A program made the translations under genes and the position numbers. Below are positions 10,755 to 18,809 of a DNA stretch of 64,000 nucleotides, one piece after another. Source of the stretch: an uncultured Aquimarina sp. (lineage in GTDB: Bacteria; Bacteroidota; Bacteroidia; Flavobacteriales; Flavobacteriaceae); the NCBI GenBank assembly GCA_947503835.1, contig CANNFM010000001.1:124001-188000 (forward strand). Reading direction: 5' to 3'. The first letter of the stretch is position 1. Every line of letters begins with the position of its first letter. The notes beneath the pieces were generated by a model. It saw only the letters and a program-made list of their open reading frames with translations, made no database searches and was not told the origin of the DNA.

Positions 10755-10820
10755 CCCATAAAAGTCAATCCCTGAAAGTCAAGAACTCTCTTTGGGGTAG
10801 CGAGGAATTGACTAGATGGG
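10755..10820 (+). repeat. Long imperfect hairpin before the small membrane gene
   Basis: CCCAT (10755-10759) pairs with ATGGG (10816-10820), and AGTCAATCC (10763-10771) with GGAATTGACT (10804-10813, one bulge). It ends 29 bases before the next ATG, so it could affect expression of that gene or be the remains of a mobile repeat. It is unlike copies A-D in sequence. Confidence 0.5.
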
Positions 10821-10849
10821 ATTTGTTTAACTTTTAATACGGTTTAATT

Positions 10850-11113
10850 ATGGGAGGAGAAGGAGCAATGATGCAGGCTATTCATTCATTACGAAATAAT
10901 AGCAGAAGAAACAAAAGAGAAGCTTTTGAAGGGTGGACAGGCTTTGACGAAGCAAGCCAAGGCATTAAAATAGAACCTGTTTCTGAGGAAGTATTACAAG
11001 GGATCAGAGACAAACTTAAGATGCAAAGACAGTCTCTTCTTAGAAGACGATTAATAGCTTCTGGATTGGTAATAGTTTTGATAGTAGGAACAATAGTCTA
11101 TAATATGAACTAA
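10850..11113 (+). CDS. Small single-span membrane protein of the PspA-flotillin cluster
   Basis: An 87-residue protein with a basic, polar N-terminal part (LRNNSRRNKREAFEGW) and one transmembrane helix near the C-terminus (residues ~66-84, LIASGLVIVLIVGTIVY). The likely topology is a cytoplasmic N-terminus with a tail anchor. I recognise no domain. It lies between the flotillin and the AAA+ ATPase and is flanked by hairpin repeats. It may attach a cytoplasmic partner such as the ATPase to the membrane; that is inference from position and topology. Confidence 0.7.
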   Translation: MGGEGAMMQAIHSLRNNSRRNKREAFEGWTGFDEASQGIKIEPVSEEVLQGIRDKLKMQRQSLLRRRLIASGLVIVLIVGTIVYNMN

Positions 11114-11115
11114 AG

Positions 11116-11237
11116 ATTCTCCTCCTTTTGAAGGAGGAGAATGAATTCCGCGAAGCGGAAGAAAAGAGGTGGTTAGAGGTCACTCACCACCCTGAATTTG
11201 CTTTTAGCAAATTCTTCCCTCCTCACAGAGGAGGGAA
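11116..11237 (+). repeat. Hairpin repeat copy B (complete, 122 bases)
   Basis: Five successive hairpins: (1) CTCCTCCTTTTGAAGGAGGAG; (2) TTCCGCGAAGCGGAA; (3) GGTGG...CCACC around 11169-11191; (4) GAATTTGC-tttta-GCAAATTC, 11194-11214; (5) TTCCCTCCTC-acag-AGGAGGGAA, ending at 11237. It begins two bases after the small membrane gene and ends 27 bases before the DUF559 gene. Same layout as copy D. Confidence 0.85.
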
Positions 11238-11264
11238 ACTATAAAGGAATAGATTAAAATAATT

Positions 11265-11639
11265 GTGAAAAACAAAAACCAAATCCATAACAGAAAATAC
11301 CTAGAATCTTTCAGGAAAGATTTAAGAAATAATGGTACTACAGCTGAAGCATTTTTATGGAAACAATTACTGAAAAGTCAGTTAGAAGGCCGAAAGTTTA
11401 GAAGACAACATAGCATAGGTAATTACATTGTAGATTTTTATTGCCCGAAAGAAAAACTAATCATAGAATTAGATGGCGAGGTTCACAATAATCCAACGGC
11501 TAAGCAATATGATGAAGAAAGAACAAAATATCTAAATAGTATAGGATTTACCGTCATACGATTTGAAAACAAAATGGTATTTGATCATTTACCATCAGTA
11601 TTGAAAGAGATAAAAGATAATTTTAGAGGGGGTCAATAA
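11265..11639 (+). CDS. DUF559 endonuclease-like protein (Vsr/PD-(D/E)xK fold)
   Basis: A 124-residue protein of the DUF559 family, related to Vsr-type very-short-patch-repair nucleases. Visible features are NNGTTAEAFLWKQL at ~22-36, RKFRRQHSIGNYIVDFYC at 43-60 with the candidate metal ligand D57, IIELDG at 67-71 with E69/D70, and a VIRFEN strand at 97-102. No membrane segment or signal is present. The start is GTG. The gene lies between repeat copies B and C, and its last codons and stop fall inside a hairpin of copy C, so gene and repeat appear to be one unit. DUF559 proteins are plausible site-specific or structure-specific nucleases; the activity here is unknown. Confidence 0.85.
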   Translation: MKNKNQIHNRKYLESFRKDLRNNGTTAEAFLWKQLLKSQLEGRKFRRQHSIGNYIVDFYCPKEKLIIELDGEVHNNPTAKQYDEERTKYLNSIGFTVIRFENKMVFDHLPSVLKEIKDNFRGGQ

Positions 11640-11691
11640 CCTCCCCTCGGTTTGTCAAAGACAAACCATTCCCCTCCTTGATAAGGAGGGG
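11626..11691 (+). repeat. Hairpin repeat copy C (right arm, overlaps the DUF559 stop)
   Basis: Three hairpins correspond to units 3-5 of copies B and D: GAGGGG (11626-11631)/CCCCTC (11643-11648); GGTTTGTC-aaa-GACAAACC (11649-11667); CCCCTCCTT-gat-AAGGAGGGG (11671-11691). The first contains the DUF559 stop codon. After it, 11712-11739 holds GTGAAAA/TTTTCAC/GTGAAA, another small foldback. Confidence 0.8.
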
Positions 11692-11754
11692 AGCATTATA
11701 ATTTTTATAAAGTGAAAAAATAATTTTCACGAAGTGAAACATTAAAACCAAAAA

Positions 11755-11875
11755 GCTCTCCTCCTTTTGAAGGAGGAGAATGAATTCCGCGCAGCGGAAG
11801 AAAGAGGTGGTTGTGGATCCCACACCACCCCTGATTTATCACCGATAAATCTGTCCCCTCCTCAAAAAAGAGGGG
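11755..11875 (+). repeat. Hairpin repeat copy D (complete, 121 bases)
   Basis: Left arm (11755-11812) nearly identical to copies A and B, then GGTGGTTGTGG/CCACACCACC (unit 3), GATTTATC-acc-GATAAATC (unit 4, 11833-11851) and CCCCTC/GAGGGG (unit 5, 11855-11875). Stem sequences differ from copy B in units 4 and 5 but pairing is kept, which points to selection on structure. It ends 39 bases before the AAA+ gene. Confidence 0.85.
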
Positions 11876-11914
11876 AGTATTTATAACTCTGATTAAACAC
11901 TAGAGTAAAAAACT

Positions 11915-14900
11915 ATGGAAGAAACCAACACGAACAACATACAACTAGACGGAGGGACTTATGAGATCATCCAAAATCGTTTACAAAAACACAAGGGTGA
12001 ACTTCAAAACCGTCTTACACAACTTAACGATGCACGAAAAGAAGTTTTTGGCAGTGTAGAAACCAAACTTATTGCCAATAACCGAATCAATACCGAGAAT
12101 AACTGTATTGCCCGTGATATTGTTACCATAGGAAACTATTGCTTATTTGGATATAATGTACATTTCGGACTTCGTACCGAGATTACATTAGCAGACGTAT
12201 TTAGCATCTACACGTATACCAATGATCATTTTACAGCAAAACCACTGGATTTAATCACAGATCCTATATTTATTGATGATTTTACCAATCTCTATAAATA
12301 TTACCGCAATACGATATTTTCAAAATTTGCTGTGGTAGGAAACTATCTTCATATGGTGTTCCAGCTCAGCGAAAGTATTTCAGATATTAAAACCTTCAAA
12401 TGGTTAATTAATGAAGGTTCATTAACGTATGTAGATAACCGTAGCGAACACGAATTTAAATTTCCAAAGCAACATGAATTTAATTGGACCGAAGTTACTC
12501 GGGATATGCATCGGTATGGTACACATCCACATATTTCTATCCTTGATAGGGTATTTGTAGAAACCATTGGAGGTGATTTAACTATCAAAATCGAGGATAA
12601 TACAGATCAAGGAAAAGGAATCCTGGATGAACCCGTTGAACAGATTGATCAAACATTAGATGACGGGCAATACCGCTTTGCCGAGATAGGAAACCTAATC
12701 GCTCTGGAGATTAAACCGTTTCAGGAAACTCCACGTTATTTTGTGTACAATCACAAAATGCAGGAAGTCAAAAAGATCAACTGTATCAAAGATGCTTGTG
12801 TACTGCTTCCAGACGATCAGGGAATCATCTACCCTAATGGCTACTATTTGCAATCGGGTGAATACAAACTATTTACCAATGAAGTTTCTGATGTTAAATT
12901 TCAGGAAAAGATCAGTTCTCCAAATGGTGAAGACTTCTTATATGTTTTCTACGAAAGTGAAAAAGGGTTATACACCTTGATGTCGTATAATGTTATCGAA
13001 CAAGAAGTAAAAACACCTATCATATGCAATGGTTTTACTATTCTGAAAAACGGAGAATTGTGCTATTTTAGAACCGAAGATGAGCAAACCAAACATCATG
13101 TGATTCAGATCTGGCAGACACCCTTTATGAAAGGCGATCTACTAACATCTGAACATACTGATACTTTATTATATAAAATTGGCAATAAAGATATTGTAAA
13201 GGCCATGGCAGAATGCCAGGCATTGATCACATTACTTAACAAAGAAGACAACTACGATGGATTATACGATGATCTGGCAAAATTCTCTAACGAAATCACC
13301 GATAGTTATTATTGGATCAGAGAAGAAGAAACCTTCCGTATAGATATCCCTTTAGACGAAATTAACGGTGCTGCAAATGCCGCTATCGATGAATTCGAGA
13401 AAGTAGTTCAGCTAAGAAAAACTGCAACCAGTGTTACAAAAGAAACTCGGGAAAAAGCCGAGGCTATTTTCGGAAAAATCAAAAGCAGTTCCTTTAAATC
13501 AATCGATGATTTTGTACAGGTATTATCACAATTGCGTACACTTCGTGGCGAGGTAATTGGCCTTAATGATATACGATATGTTGATAAAACGTTTATCTCA
13601 ACACTTGAAACCGAAATTGTAGAGCAAACCGAAAAAATATCACAGCGTTGTGTTCAGTTTTTATTAGACGATAAAGCACTACTCCCCTATCATGCTCGTA
13701 TAGAAGAAAAACAAACCGAACTTGATGAAATCAAGAAGGTGATCGACGCCAAAAAACTAGAAGAAGAGGTTAATCAAATCGCTACAGACCTTGAAATGCT
13801 AATTGATATCGTTACCAATCTTCAAATTGAAGACACCTCACATTCGACCAAGATCATTGATAATATTTCATTGATCTTTGCCACAATCAATCAGCTTAAA
13901 GCGGGGATCAAAAACAAAATAAAATCTCTGGGGAGCAAAGAAGCTACCGCCGAATTTGCTGCACAACTCAAACTTGTAGACCAAAGCATTATCAACTATT
14001 TAGATATTGCTAGTACCCCAGAAAAAACTGATGAGTTATTAAATAAAGTTTCAGTTCAATTAGAAGATCTTGAAGGGCGTTTTGCAGATTTCGAAGAATT
14101 TATCACTGAGATTATTGAGAAACGAGAAGAGGTATACAATGCCTTTGAGGCTCGTAAGAATAGTCTAATCGAAGCCAGAAATAAAAAGGCCGTTGCATTA
14201 GAAAATGCGGCAAACCGAATTTTAAAAGGGGTTACTAAAAAGGCATTGAGTTTTGATTCGGTAATTGATATTAATGGATATTTTGCTTCGGATCTAATGA
14301 TCAATAAACTTCGGGATATCGTTTCTAAGTTGCAGGAATTAGATGACGCCGGTAAAGCAGAGTCCATTGAAACCGCACTCAAGGTTGCCAAAGAAGATGC
14401 TATCCGTAAGCTTAAAGACAAAAAAGATCTGTATGAAGATGGTGAAAACATCATTAAATTAGGGAAACACAAATTTGGAGTTAATAAACAACCTCTTGAT
14501 CTTACCATTGTATACAAAGAGGGTGCATTAGCGTATCACCTTACCGGAACTGATTTTTATCAGGAAATCAATAATGAAACACTCCTTCAATCCCAAAAAT
14601 ACTGGGATCAGGAATTGATTTCTGAAAACCAGCAAATCTATCGGGCGGCTTATCTGGCATACAAAATGTTTAAATCCTTTGATCATGAAAAACTTGTAAA
14701 TTCAACCGAAGAGGAACTCCATGAACTTGTAAAAGCAGAAAGCAGTAAAAACTATGCCGAAGGATATGTAAAAGGTGTTCATGATGTAGACGCTGCTAAA
14801 ATCTTAAAAGTATTGGTTACCAAAAATCAAGATTTGGGATTGCTTCGTTTTACCGCCGACATAAGAGCTTTTGCACAATACTTTTGGTTTGGTTTAGAAG

Positions 14901-16801
14901 CAGAAAAACAAACCTACTGGAATGATACCATAAAAGCCTCGGGAGAAGTCTTAAGCGTTTTTCCTGATAGTCATGAATATCAAAAAATAATTACAAATTT
15001 AGAGGAAGAGATTTTCGCTTTCGCGGAAGCAAAAGAGCTTTTTGATCCTATCTTTAGCAATACCATCGGGCAATATCTTTTTGCAGAATTACAAAATGAT
15101 CATACCTTCCGTATCAGTCAAACGGCAAATGAGTTGTACGATTCGTTTATGACAGAGCTAAAAAAGAAAAAAGTATTTACCAAGCTCAAAAAATCACTTC
15201 AGTTAGATAGTAAACCTCGTTCAAACGGTAATGTTCGTTGGAATGATACGATCAATCTGGCAATACAATGGGTACGTTCTTATCTTAAAACCGAGCATCC
15301 GGATCAAATAGAATACACCCAGGAGATTGTTTGTATTTTATTATTCAAAGACGAGTCTGCCTCTGAAGTAATTCATGTAAGCCCTAAACAGCTTATCAAG
15401 GGGCTAAAAGGTAGCCATACGACTATTACCGAAGGTACTTTCGAGTTTCAATATCATAACTTTATTTCAGTTTTAGAACATTTTACTCAAATTGAAGTCC
15501 CTGCTTTTGAAGCTTACCGCGAAGCAAAACATAAAGTAACCGAAGATCTAAAAGAAGATCTGAAGCTAAACGAGTTTATCCCTAGAGTACTTTCTTCTTT
15601 TGTAAGAAATAAATTGATAGATCAGGTATACTTGCCTCTTTTTGGAGATAACTTATCTAAACAATTAGGCAGCATTGGAGAAAACAAACGTACCGACCGG
15701 ATGGGGATGTTATTATTGATCTCACCTCCTGGATATGGTAAAACAACCTTGATGGAATATATGGCCAATCGATTGGGATTGGTATTTATGAAAATCAATG
15801 GACCAGCTATTGGTCATGAAGTAACATCGGTAGATCCAATGGCCGCTAACAACACTGCAGCTCGTGAAGAGTTAAAGAAACTTAATCTTGCTTTTGAAAT
15901 GGGTAATAATGTAATGTTATATCTAGATGATATCCAGCATTGTAATCCCGAGTTTTTACAAAAGTTTATTTCACTTGCCGATGGTACTCGTAAAATTGAA
16001 GGTGTGTATAATGGCAATCCAAAGACATATGATTTGCGTAGTAAGCGTTTTTGTGTGATCATGGCAGGTAACCCATATACCGAAAGTGGCGATAAATTTC
16101 AGATCCCGGATATGCTAGCCAACCGTGCCGATATTTATAATCTTGGAGACATTATTGGAGATACTGCAGATTTATTCAAACTAAGCCTTATCGAAAACTC
16201 AATGACTTCGAACCCGGTATTGCATCAATTAAGTAGTAAACATTTTGATGATATCTATCACCTGATTGAGATGGTAGAAACTGGTTCGCAAGAAGGTATC
16301 GAATTAAAAGGAAATCATTCTAAACAAGAAGTACAAGACTACCTAGCCGTATTAGAAAAAGTTGTTACTATTCGTGATACAGTCTTAAAAGTAAATGAAA
16401 CTTATATCAAATCCGCAGCGATGGAAGATGCCTATCGAATTGAACCTTCATTCAAATTGCAGGGATCGTATCGCGATATGAGTAAATTAGTGGGCAAAGT
16501 GGTTCCGATTATGAATAAAAAAGAACTACAAACCTTGCTCCTCTCCCATTATGAAAATGAATCTCAAACCTTAACAAGTGCAGCCGAAGCCAATTTATTG
16601 AAGTATAAAGAAATGACGCAAACTATTTCTAATGACGAAACCACACGTTGGGAAATCATCAAAGAGACTTTTATAAAGAATAACAAGCTCAAAGGTTTTG
16701 GTAATAAAAATGAAATGGCCCAGGTACTAGCACAAATGATGCAGTTTAGTGATCATCTTTCTGGGATACAAGAGGTTTTGAAAAAAGGATTGGAAAAATA
16801 A
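11915..16801 (+). CDS. Giant AAA+ ATPase with DUF3686-like N-terminus
   Basis: A 1628-residue soluble protein. Residues ~1-450 are a beta-rich domain of the DUF3686 type (RDIVTIGNYCLFGYNVHFGL). Residues ~480-860 are long coiled coils. A further helical region leads to a C-terminal MoxR-like AAA+ module with Walker A (SPPGYGKTT, ~1269-1277), Walker B (VMLYLDDIQH, ~1332-1341), sensor 1 (VIMAGNP) and a basic sensor 2 region. Databases often label this family 'DNA repair ATPase', but I see no DNA-binding motif and the operon (PspA, flotillin) argues for membrane remodelling or disassembly of membrane assemblies. A hairpin terminator follows, so it is the last gene of the cluster. Confidence 0.85.
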   Translation: MEETNTNNIQLDGGTYEIIQNRLQKHKGELQNRLTQLNDARKEVFGSVETKLIANNRINTENNCIARDIVTIGNYCLFGYNVHFGLRTEITLADVFSIYTYTNDHFTAKPLDLITDPIFIDDFTNLYKYYRNTIFSKFAVVGNYLHMVFQLSESISDIKTFKWLINEGSLTYVDNRSEHEFKFPKQHEFNWTEVTRDMHRYGTHPHISILDRVFVETIGGDLTIKIEDNTDQGKGILDEPVEQIDQTLDDGQYRFAEIGNLIALEIKPFQETPRYFVYNHKMQEVKKINCIKDACVLLPDDQGIIYPNGYYLQSGEYKLFTNEVSDVKFQEKISSPNGEDFLYVFYESEKGLYTLMSYNVIEQEVKTPIICNGFTILKNGELCYFRTEDEQTKHHVIQIWQTPFMKGDLLTSEHTDTLLYKIGNKDIVKAMAECQALITLLNKEDNYDGLYDDLAKFSNEITDSYYWIREEETFRIDIPLDEINGAANAAIDEFEKVVQLRKTATSVTKETREKAEAIFGKIKSSSFKSIDDFVQVLSQLRTLRGEVIGLNDIRYVDKTFISTLETEIVEQTEKISQRCVQFLLDDKALLPYHARIEEKQTELDEIKKVIDAKKLEEEVNQIATDLEMLIDIVTNLQIEDTSHSTKIIDNISLIFATINQLKAGIKNKIKSLGSKEATAEFAAQLKLVDQSIINYLDIASTPEKTDELLNKVSVQLEDLEGRFADFEEFITEIIEKREEVYNAFEARKNSLIEARNKKAVALENAANRILKGVTKKALSFDSVIDINGYFASDLMINKLRDIVSKLQELDDAGKAESIETALKVAKEDAIRKLKDKKDLYEDGENIIKLGKHKFGVNKQPLDLTIVYKEGALAYHLTGTDFYQEINNETLLQSQKYWDQELISENQQIYRAAYLAYKMFKSFDHEKLVNSTEEELHELVKAESSKNYAEGYVKGVHDVDAAKILKVLVTKNQDLGLLRFTADIRAFAQYFWFGLEAEKQTYWNDTIKASGEVLSVFPDSHEYQKIITNLEEEIFAFAEAKELFDPIFSNTIGQYLFAELQNDHTFRISQTANELYDSFMTELKKKKVFTKLKKSLQLDSKPRSNGNVRWNDTINLAIQWVRSYLKTEHPDQIEYTQEIVCILLFKDESASEVIHVSPKQLIKGLKGSHTTITEGTFEFQYHNFISVLEHFTQIEVPAFEAYREAKHKVTEDLKEDLKLNEFIPRVLSSFVRNKLIDQVYLPLFGDNLSKQLGSIGENKRTDRMGMLLLISPPGYGKTTLMEYMANRLGLVFMKINGPAIGHEVTSVDPMAANNTAAREELKKLNLAFEMGNNVMLYLDDIQHCNPEFLQKFISLADGTRKIEGVYNGNPKTYDLRSKRFCVIMAGNPYTESGDKFQIPDMLANRADIYNLGDIIGDTADLFKLSLIENSMTSNPVLHQLSSKHFDDIYHLIEMVETGSQEGIELKGNHSKQEVQDYLAVLEKVVTIRDTVLKVNETYIKSAAMEDAYRIEPSFKLQGSYRDMSKLVGKVVPIMNKKELQTLLLSHYENESQTLTSAAEANLLKYKEMTQTISNDETTRWEIIKETFIKNNKLKGFGNKNEMAQVLAQMMQFSDHLSGIQEVLKKGLEK

Positions 16802-16809
16802 CAAAATTA

Positions 16810-16840
16810 GACCTCATTGATCGTCAAAACCAGTGAGGTC
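16810..16840 (+). terminator. Hairpin after the AAA+ gene
   Basis: GACCTCA (16810-16816) pairs with TGAGGTC (16834-16840). It lies nine bases past the stop codon. The following TCTTC is only weakly U-rich, so termination strength is uncertain. Confidence 0.5.
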
Positions 16841-16896
16841 TCTTCAGTCATTCTGGCCCGAAACTTGAAATTTTAAAGAATATTTTATATATTTAC

Positions 16897-16908
16897 ATAA
16901 GCACTTAT
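16897..16908. promoter_or_regulatory. Inverted repeat before marR-like gene, candidate operator
   Basis: ATAAG-CA-CTTAT, with another CTTAT at 16916-16920 overlapping the ATG. MarR proteins bind short AT-rich palindromes near their own starts, so autoregulation is plausible. Confidence 0.4.
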
Positions 16909-16918
16909 ATAACTACTT

Positions 16919-17401
16919 ATGGAAGATAGTTTACAGCAATATGGAGAATTAGGCTTAGGGTCTAGGTTTAAAAGGCTAAGCGAATACATGATGAAAGAGA
17001 TTCAGCTAGTATACAATGCTCATCATATAGATTTTGACCCTTATCTCTTCCCGATTTTCAGAGTAATTATTGATAAAGAGCTGGCAACAACTACTGATAT
17101 ACAAGAAGCACTACAATACACGCAACCTGCTATCACGCAAGCCTTAAAAAAATTAATGGATAAACAATTAGTTGCTTATAAAACGGATCAAACCGATAAG
17201 CGAAAAAAGATATTTCGACTTACTTCAAAAGGAAAAGAAATACACCAAACGATGCTACCCCTATGGAAAGTCATTGATGAACAAGTTAAATGGCTCACCG
17301 AAGGGACCTCGATAAGTCTAACAAGTCACTTAACACATCTAGAAAATCAACTAAAAGATAAATCATTGAGTCAACGAATCTTCGAAAAATTAAAGTTATG
17401 A
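16919..17401 (+). CDS. MarR-family transcriptional regulator
   Basis: A 160-residue winged-helix regulator. The HTH lies at ~60-85 (TTDIQEALQYTQPAITQALKK) and the wing at ~88-112 (LVAYKTDQTDKRKKIFRLTSKG), the typical MarR DKR-x-x-x-x-x-LT pattern. The stop overlaps the ATG of the acetyltransferase gene (ATGA), so the two are coupled, and a small inverted repeat at the start could be its own operator. The ligand is unknown. Fusions of MarR and GNAT domains are known in other bacteria; here they are separate adjacent genes. Confidence 0.9.
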   Translation: MEDSLQQYGELGLGSRFKRLSEYMMKEIQLVYNAHHIDFDPYLFPIFRVIIDKELATTTDIQEALQYTQPAITQALKKLMDKQLVAYKTDQTDKRKKIFRLTSKGKEIHQTMLPLWKVIDEQVKWLTEGTSISLTSHLTHLENQLKDKSLSQRIFEKLKL

Positions 17402-17871
17402 ATACTATACAAAAAGCAACCATAATACCATTTGACCCAAAATATGCAAAAGATTTTGCTCGTCTTAATGTAGAATGGTTAGAAAAATACTTTGTTGTCG
17501 AACCTCTTGACAAAGAATTACTAGAACAATGTGAAGAAACAATAATCAATAATGGAGGCTATATATTCTTTGCCAAAGTAGATGATAAAATTGCTGGAAC
17601 ATTTTCTTTAATAAAAATAGAAAATGGCATTTATGAACTAGGGAAAATGGCCGTTTCACCAAAATTTCAGGGTCAAAAAATAGGGCAACAATTGCTGAAA
17701 TTTTGTATAGATTTTGCTAAAAAACAAGGTTGGGAAAAGGTTATTTTGTATTCTAACCGCATCTTGGAAAATGCTATTTATATATACAATAAACTTGGTT
17801 TTGTAGAAATCCCTATAGAAGACAACCCTCTTTACGAACGCAGTAACATCAAAATGGAATTGGTATTATAA
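17398..17871 (+). CDS. GNAT-family N-acetyltransferase
   Basis: A 157-residue protein with the GNAT fold. The acetyl-CoA-binding motif A is visible as MAVSPKFQGQKIGQQLLKFC at ~83-102 (consensus Q/RxxGxG/A), preceded by the ELGKMAV strand. Motif B (VILYSNRILENAIYIYNKLGFVEI) follows at ~115-138. The substrate cannot be read from the sequence. It is coupled to the MarR gene by a four-base overlap and followed by a strong hairpin, so the pair is a two-gene operon. Confidence 0.9.
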   Translation: MNTIQKATIIPFDPKYAKDFARLNVEWLEKYFVVEPLDKELLEQCEETIINNGGYIFFAKVDDKIAGTFSLIKIENGIYELGKMAVSPKFQGQKIGQQLLKFCIDFAKKQGWEKVILYSNRILENAIYIYNKLGFVEIPIEDNPLYERSNIKMELVL

Positions 17872-17875
17872 AAAA

Positions 17876-17905
17876 ATCCGCTTTGCAATAAAATGCAAAG
17901 CGGAT
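17876..17905. terminator. Bidirectional terminator between convergent genes
   Basis: ATCCGCTTTGCA (17876-17887), loop ATAAAA, TGCAAAGCGGAT (17894-17905): a perfect 12-base stem with A-rich and T-rich flanks. It separates the acetyltransferase from the convergent lipoprotein gene. Confidence 0.85.
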
Positions 17906-17943
17906 CATCTTAGTTAATCTCCCCTTTTTAACTAATCATGAAA

Positions 17944-18783
17944 TTATTTGGATACGGTAAAGTTTTCCCCATAGTTGTTATCCCAATACTCTTGTCCATT
18001 TACTTTGTAGACTACGGCATACTCTACTGTATTTATAGATTTATCAAACCTTACGCTTCCGTCCCATCTCTCAATACCGAACTGATTTGGGCTTTGAATG
18101 TAAAAAAACGGACCGCTATACCAGTAGTTTCTATAGTTAAGCGTGAAATAGCGTTGTGTTTGCCATCCATCTGTTGTATACAACACACCTACTTCTTTAT
18201 TTGGAGCCAGGTTTCTAACATCTACAGTTACCCTTAAAGAATTTTGATCATAACTTGGAAAGTAATTCAAACTATCATAATCAGCATCTACACTAAGGTT
18301 GGTATTAGGGTCAACAATAAAATATCCGTCTCTTCTTGCCATTTTATAGTTAGCTCCATTATTGTTGTCCCAGTATGTGTTTCCGTTTACAACATACTTG
18401 ACCACAAATTCATCGTCATATACAGGAGAAACGCCATACCCTCCAATAGTACTCTCTCCAGTCCATAGTTCGTTTTGATCATCTATATCCATGCTAAAGC
18501 TTAATGGAATTTCTTCCCAAGTACCATCCACTTTTTCGTGATAAATACTTACTTGTTTGTCATAAGAAAGATCAGCCACCTTTACAGTAAACTTCCTGGT
18601 ATACGTGCTATACCCTCGGTATCCGCCAGAAGACGTCCATGATTTAATAAGGCTTACTTGATCTGAACTTTTGGCTGCTACTTCAGTTTCTGAAACCAAA
18701 CCTTCAGGACCTACGGTAAGATCATCTTCTGTTGAACAAGAAAAGATGACTAAACTCATTAATAAATAAATGTACTTTTTCAT
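17944..18783 (-). CDS. Lipoprotein with two CBM21-like modules (copy 1)
   Basis: A 279-residue surface or periplasmic lipoprotein; the lipobox is LVIFSC with the lipidated Cys at 16. It has two related beta-sandwich modules, each ending in a YWDNN-x-G-x-N(Y/F) signature: YWDNNNGANY at ~139-148 and YWDNNYGENF at ~266-275. That signature and the upstream F-x-V-K-V pattern are typical of family 21 carbohydrate-binding modules. There is no catalytic domain. Copies 2 and 3 lie directly upstream on the same strand. It probably binds a glucan-like polysaccharide or scaffolds an enzyme; the ligand is not known. Confidence 0.75.
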   Translation of the reverse strand: MKKYIYLLMSLVIFSCSTEDDLTVGPEGLVSETEVAAKSSDQVSLIKSWTSSGGYRGYSTYTRKFTVKVADLSYDKQVSIYHEKVDGTWEEIPLSFSMDIDDQNELWTGESTIGGYGVSPVYDDEFVVKYVVNGNTYWDNNNGANYKMARRDGYFIVDPNTNLSVDADYDSLNYFPSYDQNSLRVTVDVRNLAPNKEVGVLYTTDGWQTQRYFTLNYRNYWYSGPFFYIQSPNQFGIERWDGSVRFDKSINTVEYAVVYKVNGQEYWDNNYGENFTVSK

Positions 18784-18809
18784 TGTTGTTGGTTTTAAAA
18801 GGTTACTAT

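Noticed and set aside
11265..11639. Complete restriction-modification or Vsr mismatch-repair system
   Set aside because: There is no methyltransferase gene nearby. The protein is DUF559-like rather than canonical Vsr.
10647..11875. CRISPR array
   Set aside because: The repeats are few, irregularly spaced, palindromic and interrupted by genes. There are no spacers of even length and no cas genes.
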